From NCBI RefSeq assembly GCF_030704535.1, contig NC_081810.1, positions 5,675,501 through 5,739,500 of the forward strand: DNA of 64,000 nt, in the 5' to 3' direction. Within the stretch, counting starts at the first letter, position 1; each line of letters begins with the position of its first letter. Under the pieces are notes generated by a model. The model was given only the letters and a program-made list of their open reading frames with translations. It searched no databases and had not been told where the DNA came from. This document shows, one piece after another, positions 59,225 to 64,000 of this stretch. This DNA comes from Vitis vinifera (Eukaryota > Streptophyta > Magnoliopsida > Vitales > Vitaceae). A program made the translations under genes and the position numbers.

Positions 59225-62200
59225 GTTGATATCGTATCTCAAAATACTATTCTTATTTTGATCTTCTGTTTGGTTGCTGAGAAAATATCGCCAGGAAAAG
59301 ATAGGTCTTTATGTATTTCCATGAAAAAACAGAAACCTTTGGGCATATGCGGCTAAACCAACTATTTGGCTTAATTGAAGCGAATTTCATTTTTCAGAAA
59401 CCAAATCAACTAAAGAAAAACGAAAAGCATGATTTATAATTTAATTTTCTTTTTATTTTTTCTGGTTTTCCGGGCAACCAAACAGACGCAAAATGACAAC
59501 TTTACATGGGCTTCCTGAAATAAAAATCATAGCCCGTTGCTGTTTCTTGTTAGTGTAATTCTCTCTGAATATAGTTATTATTTTTTGAGGTTCTTAAAGC
59601 ATTGTAGGATTGTTGCGGTGTTTTCTATCCTCTTTTGTCAATCTAGTCTAGCAACCTGCTCCTCCTCTGCAAGATCAAGGAAGGATAATGAGACTCTGGC
59701 CAACACAGTGGCCGAAGTCCGTTTCCATGGCTCAATAAGAATTGGGTATTTAGTGGAACGAAACAAACAACAGAAATGGAAAACTTGTCATACCTGTTTA
59801 TGGAAAATCTGGTTTATATTAGAGAGGCTTCCTGGCTTTGGAATGGGACAGCTGAACTTGCCAGCAATGGGATAGTAATTGGCATGTGGGTGCTGGCATT
59901 AAATGCATTGCTATGGTGGTTGAGGTCATTAATGTGCATCTGGTCTTAGCATGGTGCCATTTATTCACATAGAGATCATTTATGGTTTCGATTGGGATTT
60001 TCTCAGATTTCATTTGCTCAATATCCCTCTCTTAGTTTCTTCTGTTTCTGTCCCCAATGATACATCACACACCACACATGGTTTTCCTTGGACAATAAAA
60101 GTTGCAATTGCATTTTGCCCTTACAATTTCCCCTCTTGGGAAAAATTGTCTATAGGTAGGATAACAAATGTCTTACATGTCACATGGATGATCCATGTTT
60201 GTTAGTCTAAGTGATACACATAGGGTTTTGAGGGATGTTGGTATCACATTAAGCAACATGTCATTTTGTCTCCTCACAATTGCTCATTGTTGTAAGTTTT
60301 GGTCATTTTCTTTTATTTTATACCTTCCTTCAGCCATGACCCTTTTCTTTTTTACCTTCTCCCTTTTGTCTCCTTGTCTTTGCTTTCCTTCTAGTTTTAA
60401 ATCTCTTGCTTTCGTCCTTCATTGCTCACTCTTTTTTTTGTTTCATCGTAAGTAATAGGGATTCGTGATCCAATACTCTAGGGATTTTCAAATCCTTGAT
60501 TTTGTTACCATCAATGACCCTTTGGAAAGAAGCATTGTAGAGGAGACGACTACCAATAGTGGTGAAATATATGTCCTCATTGGACATTTCCGTGTTGGGT
60601 CCATTGCCCTTTTTGATGATAGTATGTCATTTCTATTGGCGACATTTCGCCAAATCCATTTGGGTTTAGATGAGATTAGTGATTCTAATAAAGGAATTCA
60701 TATTAGGCTTGAGAAGCTTTTGTGTTTTTACCAAATCAAACTCCACAAGTCAAGGAACATGTCCCCACTTGGCTACTAAGAGCTTGTTATGAGACCCTGA
60801 CTTGGATAAGGTATAGGAGGGTAACAAGTTCGTGCTCTTTTTTGGTTTTTTACAATTTGGAAGGGCTTAGACCATGTTACTTCAACTCGCAGATTCCTTG
60901 ATAGATAGGAAGAGAAGGAAGTTGTTTCATTTCCAATATCTTTTTATGTCACTGCATTTTTCGGTCCTTAGCTTACCCATTTCTTTTTCTTATGGTTGTA
61001 GGTCCTTGTGGTCATCAGGTAGGCTTCATGTCTTTTAAAGCTATCAAATGGTAGAAACTACCCTTTGTCTTGAAACCACCCTATGTAACTTTTTCTCATT
61101 TGAAGTCATTTGACTTTTGATTTCTAACCTGTATGATTGTGAGGATGTTTCAACGAGTTGTTTGCCAAAAGGCGTTTGACTCAAAGGCTACCACATCATT
61201 GAAGAATGCCCTAGTGCCTCTAGTAACCTACTAGGCATGCTTAGAGTAGGAGAGAGGAATCTAGGTTGAAGGCATGTGGGGACACCCATCCAAGATCTCC
61301 TAGCCTATTAAGCCATCCATGATCTTGCATCAAAGTCCTCAGGAGTAAAGTTCAAAGGTTCCTCCCAAAAAAAAAAAGAAAAGGCATTGGCATAGACTAA
61401 CAGGCAAGCCTTGAGAGTGTAGCACCATCTTATCAACAAGCTAGCTTGCTAAAGAACAAGATAAAGAAGGCTTTAGCTAATCCACCTTTGTCAGTTTGGT
61501 GGATTCAAAAGCTGAGGACAACTACCACTCTTTGTTAGAGGTACCCCAATGATTGAAGCTCCCAAATTAGCATTTTTTTTTTGTTACGCCCCATAACTCA
61601 TATTGCTATTCTTGCTTTTGAATCACTTTAGGCCTTGGCATGTTACAGTGACCAAATTTGTCCTTCCATTCTAGATAGTTGTTTAGTGATTGATTAAGAA
61701 GCAAAAGATGATTGATCAAGAAGAAGAAGAGGAAAAGAAAGAAATGATTTTAAAGATATCCCCTATGACATATCATTGACATGTCTCCTCAAGGGGTCAT
61801 CTTTTTCTCTAATCAATAAGAGGTACCAAAGATGCAAGAGCATTTTTCTAAGGGTCAAGTCTTTGACTTTGCTATGGAGGTTGATTCATTATACTATGAT
61901 CCTTTGGATTCTTTTGGCAACTAGGATACAACACTTTTATTTTTGCTCATTTTCTCTTCAACCTCAGTGAAATGGGATTTTGACCGCTAGTAAGTGGTGA
62001 CCCATTTGGTTTGTCATCTACTCATCAAGTAACCCTCTAGCATTACCTCAAAATCTTAAGTTCTTATCCTTGTTTTTTCATATTTTGTTCATCTCTCTTG
62101 TTATTGATTTTTACCTTCTATAAATATGGTATGATGCTCTTGAGCATCATAGGATGGTGCAAGTTTGACATTTGGTTGAAGCAAGAATAAAAGCTACTAA

Positions 62201-63298
62201 AGCTTATTTGAACCACAAACAATCAAGCCCACAAGCAAACTTAGAAGACGGTGAATATACCAAAGGGGAAATTGACAAACTCTAGGCTTAATGTTGAAGC
62301 TAAAGACCTTCTAATGATCTAGGAGCAAGAATCTAAGCATCATCTATCATCCTTGGTCACATGTGTAGATGTTTTGAATAAGGAGCGTTAGAGTAGCTTT
62401 AGAAAAGGTGAAGGCCCACTTGAACAACCCTAGAGATTTCTTATGGTAGGGTTTGGGCAAAGCTACTTACCGAAAATGGTTTCTTTAGAAGAATTAAATT
62501 TTGGTACTCAAACCCTTTTTTATTAGGGTTTCACATCATCACAACTTAACACCAAGGACGGTTTGACGCTTACCATCCTCACAATTTCATAAATAAAAAT
62601 CTTTTGGACCTTTTCTAATTTGATCTCAAATGAGATAGGGATAGTGAAGGACCTAACAAAGAAAAAAAAAAAAAAAAGGAGGAAAGATAAAAAATAAAAA
62701 ACTAGGTAGGCAAATTCAATAGGTTGCTTTTGTTAAGGGAGGTCGCCTCCACAAGGTAACTCACCTTTCAAAATGTTCAACTACATCTTTCCTACTTGAT
62801 ACAATTCATCCATTTCTTCCCATTCTTTCGTCTTCTAATCCTTTATATTTGTAATTTGCTCCATTTTATTACTATGTAATGAACCATTGATTGATGTTTT
62901 TGTGTCTTCCCCAACAAAGTAATTTTGGCACTCATTGGAATACATGTTTTGGATTGCTTTATAAAGAAATGAAGTTACATTCCACAATTCCTAGTGCACC
63001 TAAAAATACCTAATTAGAGTATTTTGGTTTAAACTTTGTGGTTATTGATGAGATGGTGGTGCTTTGCATTGGGCTTAAAACAGATAAGAGTTGAGAGGAA
63101 GCCTTCTGATCTTCCTTATGTCCAAAAATAGTTAGAAATCTAATTTTGTGTCGTCCTTGTTACCTTCCATTTCATTTTTTATGCACCCAAAAAGATCCAA
63201 GTTTAAAGAGCAACCTTTTGGCCTTGTGTTAATAGCGTCAAAGAATCGGATCTCATTTACACGTTATTAATATTTCTATTATAGCTTTTCTTTTCGTT
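59225..63298. other. Probable intron or downstream region of the MBD gene, with degenerate repeats
   Basis: No exon is supported. From about 60,200 to 62,750 the composition is less AT-rich and shows decayed open stretches (for example around 60,465-60,779). This may be an old, unclassified mobile element. I cannot name a family or boundaries. Confidence 0.4.
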
Positions 63299-63742
63299 GC
63301 ACATGGCTTAATGTTTTCTCTAGAAGGTATATTATATGTTCAACAATCTTGGATGACGCATTCCCTTTGGTTGTGCCATTTTCATGTCATTTGGTAATTT
63401 TACATTTTGATGACCTACATGAATGATCATTGGGAGGTTCTTCTTCGTCATTTTTTTTCCCTTTTTTTTTGGTTTTTGGTTATCTCTAATATAAATAATT
63501 TGTTTTCAACTAAATTATCATGTTTTCTGCATATGGCTTAGTATTTTTTTTAGAAGGTTTATTATATTCAGCAATCTTGGATGACACATTCCCTTTAATT
63601 GTGCCATTTTCATGTAATTAGATAATTTTTCATTTTGATGGCTTGCACAAATGATCATCAAGAGTTTTTCTTTTTCTTTTTTGGGTTTTGGTTATATCTA
63701 AGATGAGTAATTTATTTCCATTAAAATTATTCAGGTTTTGCT
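63299..63742 (+). repeat. Two diverged tandem copies of ~220-bp
   Basis: Copy A (63,299-63,528) and copy B (63,529-63,742) share, in order, GCAyATGGCTTA, TAGAAGGT, CAATCTTGGATGAC, CATTCCCTTT, TTGTGCCATTTTCATGT, CATTTTGATG, AATGATCAT, GGTTTTTGGTTAT-like and TAATTT words. They differ at many bases, so the duplication is old. Confidence 0.85.
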
Positions 63743-64000
63743 TTTTGATTAATCCAACATGGATGTTGATTGTTGTCCATGCATCTAACTCTTAAAGGTA
63801 GATAGTTGACGGCATGGTTTGAAACAGATAGGTCTCAATGTGAAGATGGAATAGTTCCACCAACATAGTACGTAATTAGTGTTTTTTGTTGTGGTGGTGG
63901 TAGTGGCTTTTTGTTTGTGTGTATGTGTGTGTTGTGGGGGGGAGGAAGGTGTGTATGAGGTTGATAACCTGCTGTTATATTTAGCCATCTTCAGGCACTT

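Noticed and set aside
1-64000. CRISPR array, operon or bacterial gene cluster
   Set aside because: The introns, WD40, PPR and RING genes and LTR elements show plant nuclear DNA. The regular repeats are microsatellites, LTR units or tandem duplications without spacers.

Overview
This window is nuclear DNA from a flowering plant. It is AT-rich, has GT-AG introns and long AT-rich spacers, and is full of plant transposable-element debris. The genes are typical eudicot genes: OEP16, TIM9, CXIP4, LST8, two PPR proteins, an MBD protein, RING-H2 proteins and a GH17-CBM43 glucanase. The repeat style makes grapevine (Vitis) my best guess, but that is inference. Species identity cannot be proved from the sequence alone.

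Layout. 1-2,040: the 3' part of a type-2 metallothionein-like gene, followed by a gutted Ty1/copia element. 3,190-8,122: a possible 5' leader with a telo-box, a solo LTR with perfect 5-bp target repeats (3,995-4,764), and a mitochondrial-type PPR gene like At1g07590. 9,881-13,905 (minus): OEP16, all six exons resolved. 15,988-16,921: a non-autonomous hAT element with a perfect 8-bp target duplication and a tRNA-like SINE head inside. 17,108-20,001: TIM9, two exons, with a telo-box leader and a repeat-duplicated intron. 22,075-23,061 (minus): CXIP4, with introns predicted in both UTRs. 24,282-30,919: a local family of RING-H2 membrane proteins, two intact and two decayed. 31,088-34,649 (minus): LST8, ten exons resolved. 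38,950-40,476 (minus): a secreted beta-1,3-glucanase with an X8/CBM43 tail. 41,278-42,938: a four-copy tandem array of about 440 bp. 43,990-44,930 (minus): a broken second copy of the glucanase gene. 44,936-53,606: a minus-strand Ty3/gypsy remnant with a 5-kb Ty1/copia element nested inside it. 54,647-56,338: an intronless PPR gene like ABO8 (At4g11690). 58,643-59,224: the first exon of an MBD5/6-like methyl-CpG-binding protein whose remaining exons were not found before the window ends.

The genes do not form a pathway. Several are single-copy housekeeping genes for organelle import or RNA work (OEP16, TIM9, two PPRs) or for growth signalling (LST8), and several carry AAACCCTAA telo-boxes near their 5' ends. 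I found no clearly novel biological system. The most interesting material is structural: exactly delimited transposon insertions, nesting, a birth-and-death RING-H2 cluster, and a tandem array beside a gene duplication.
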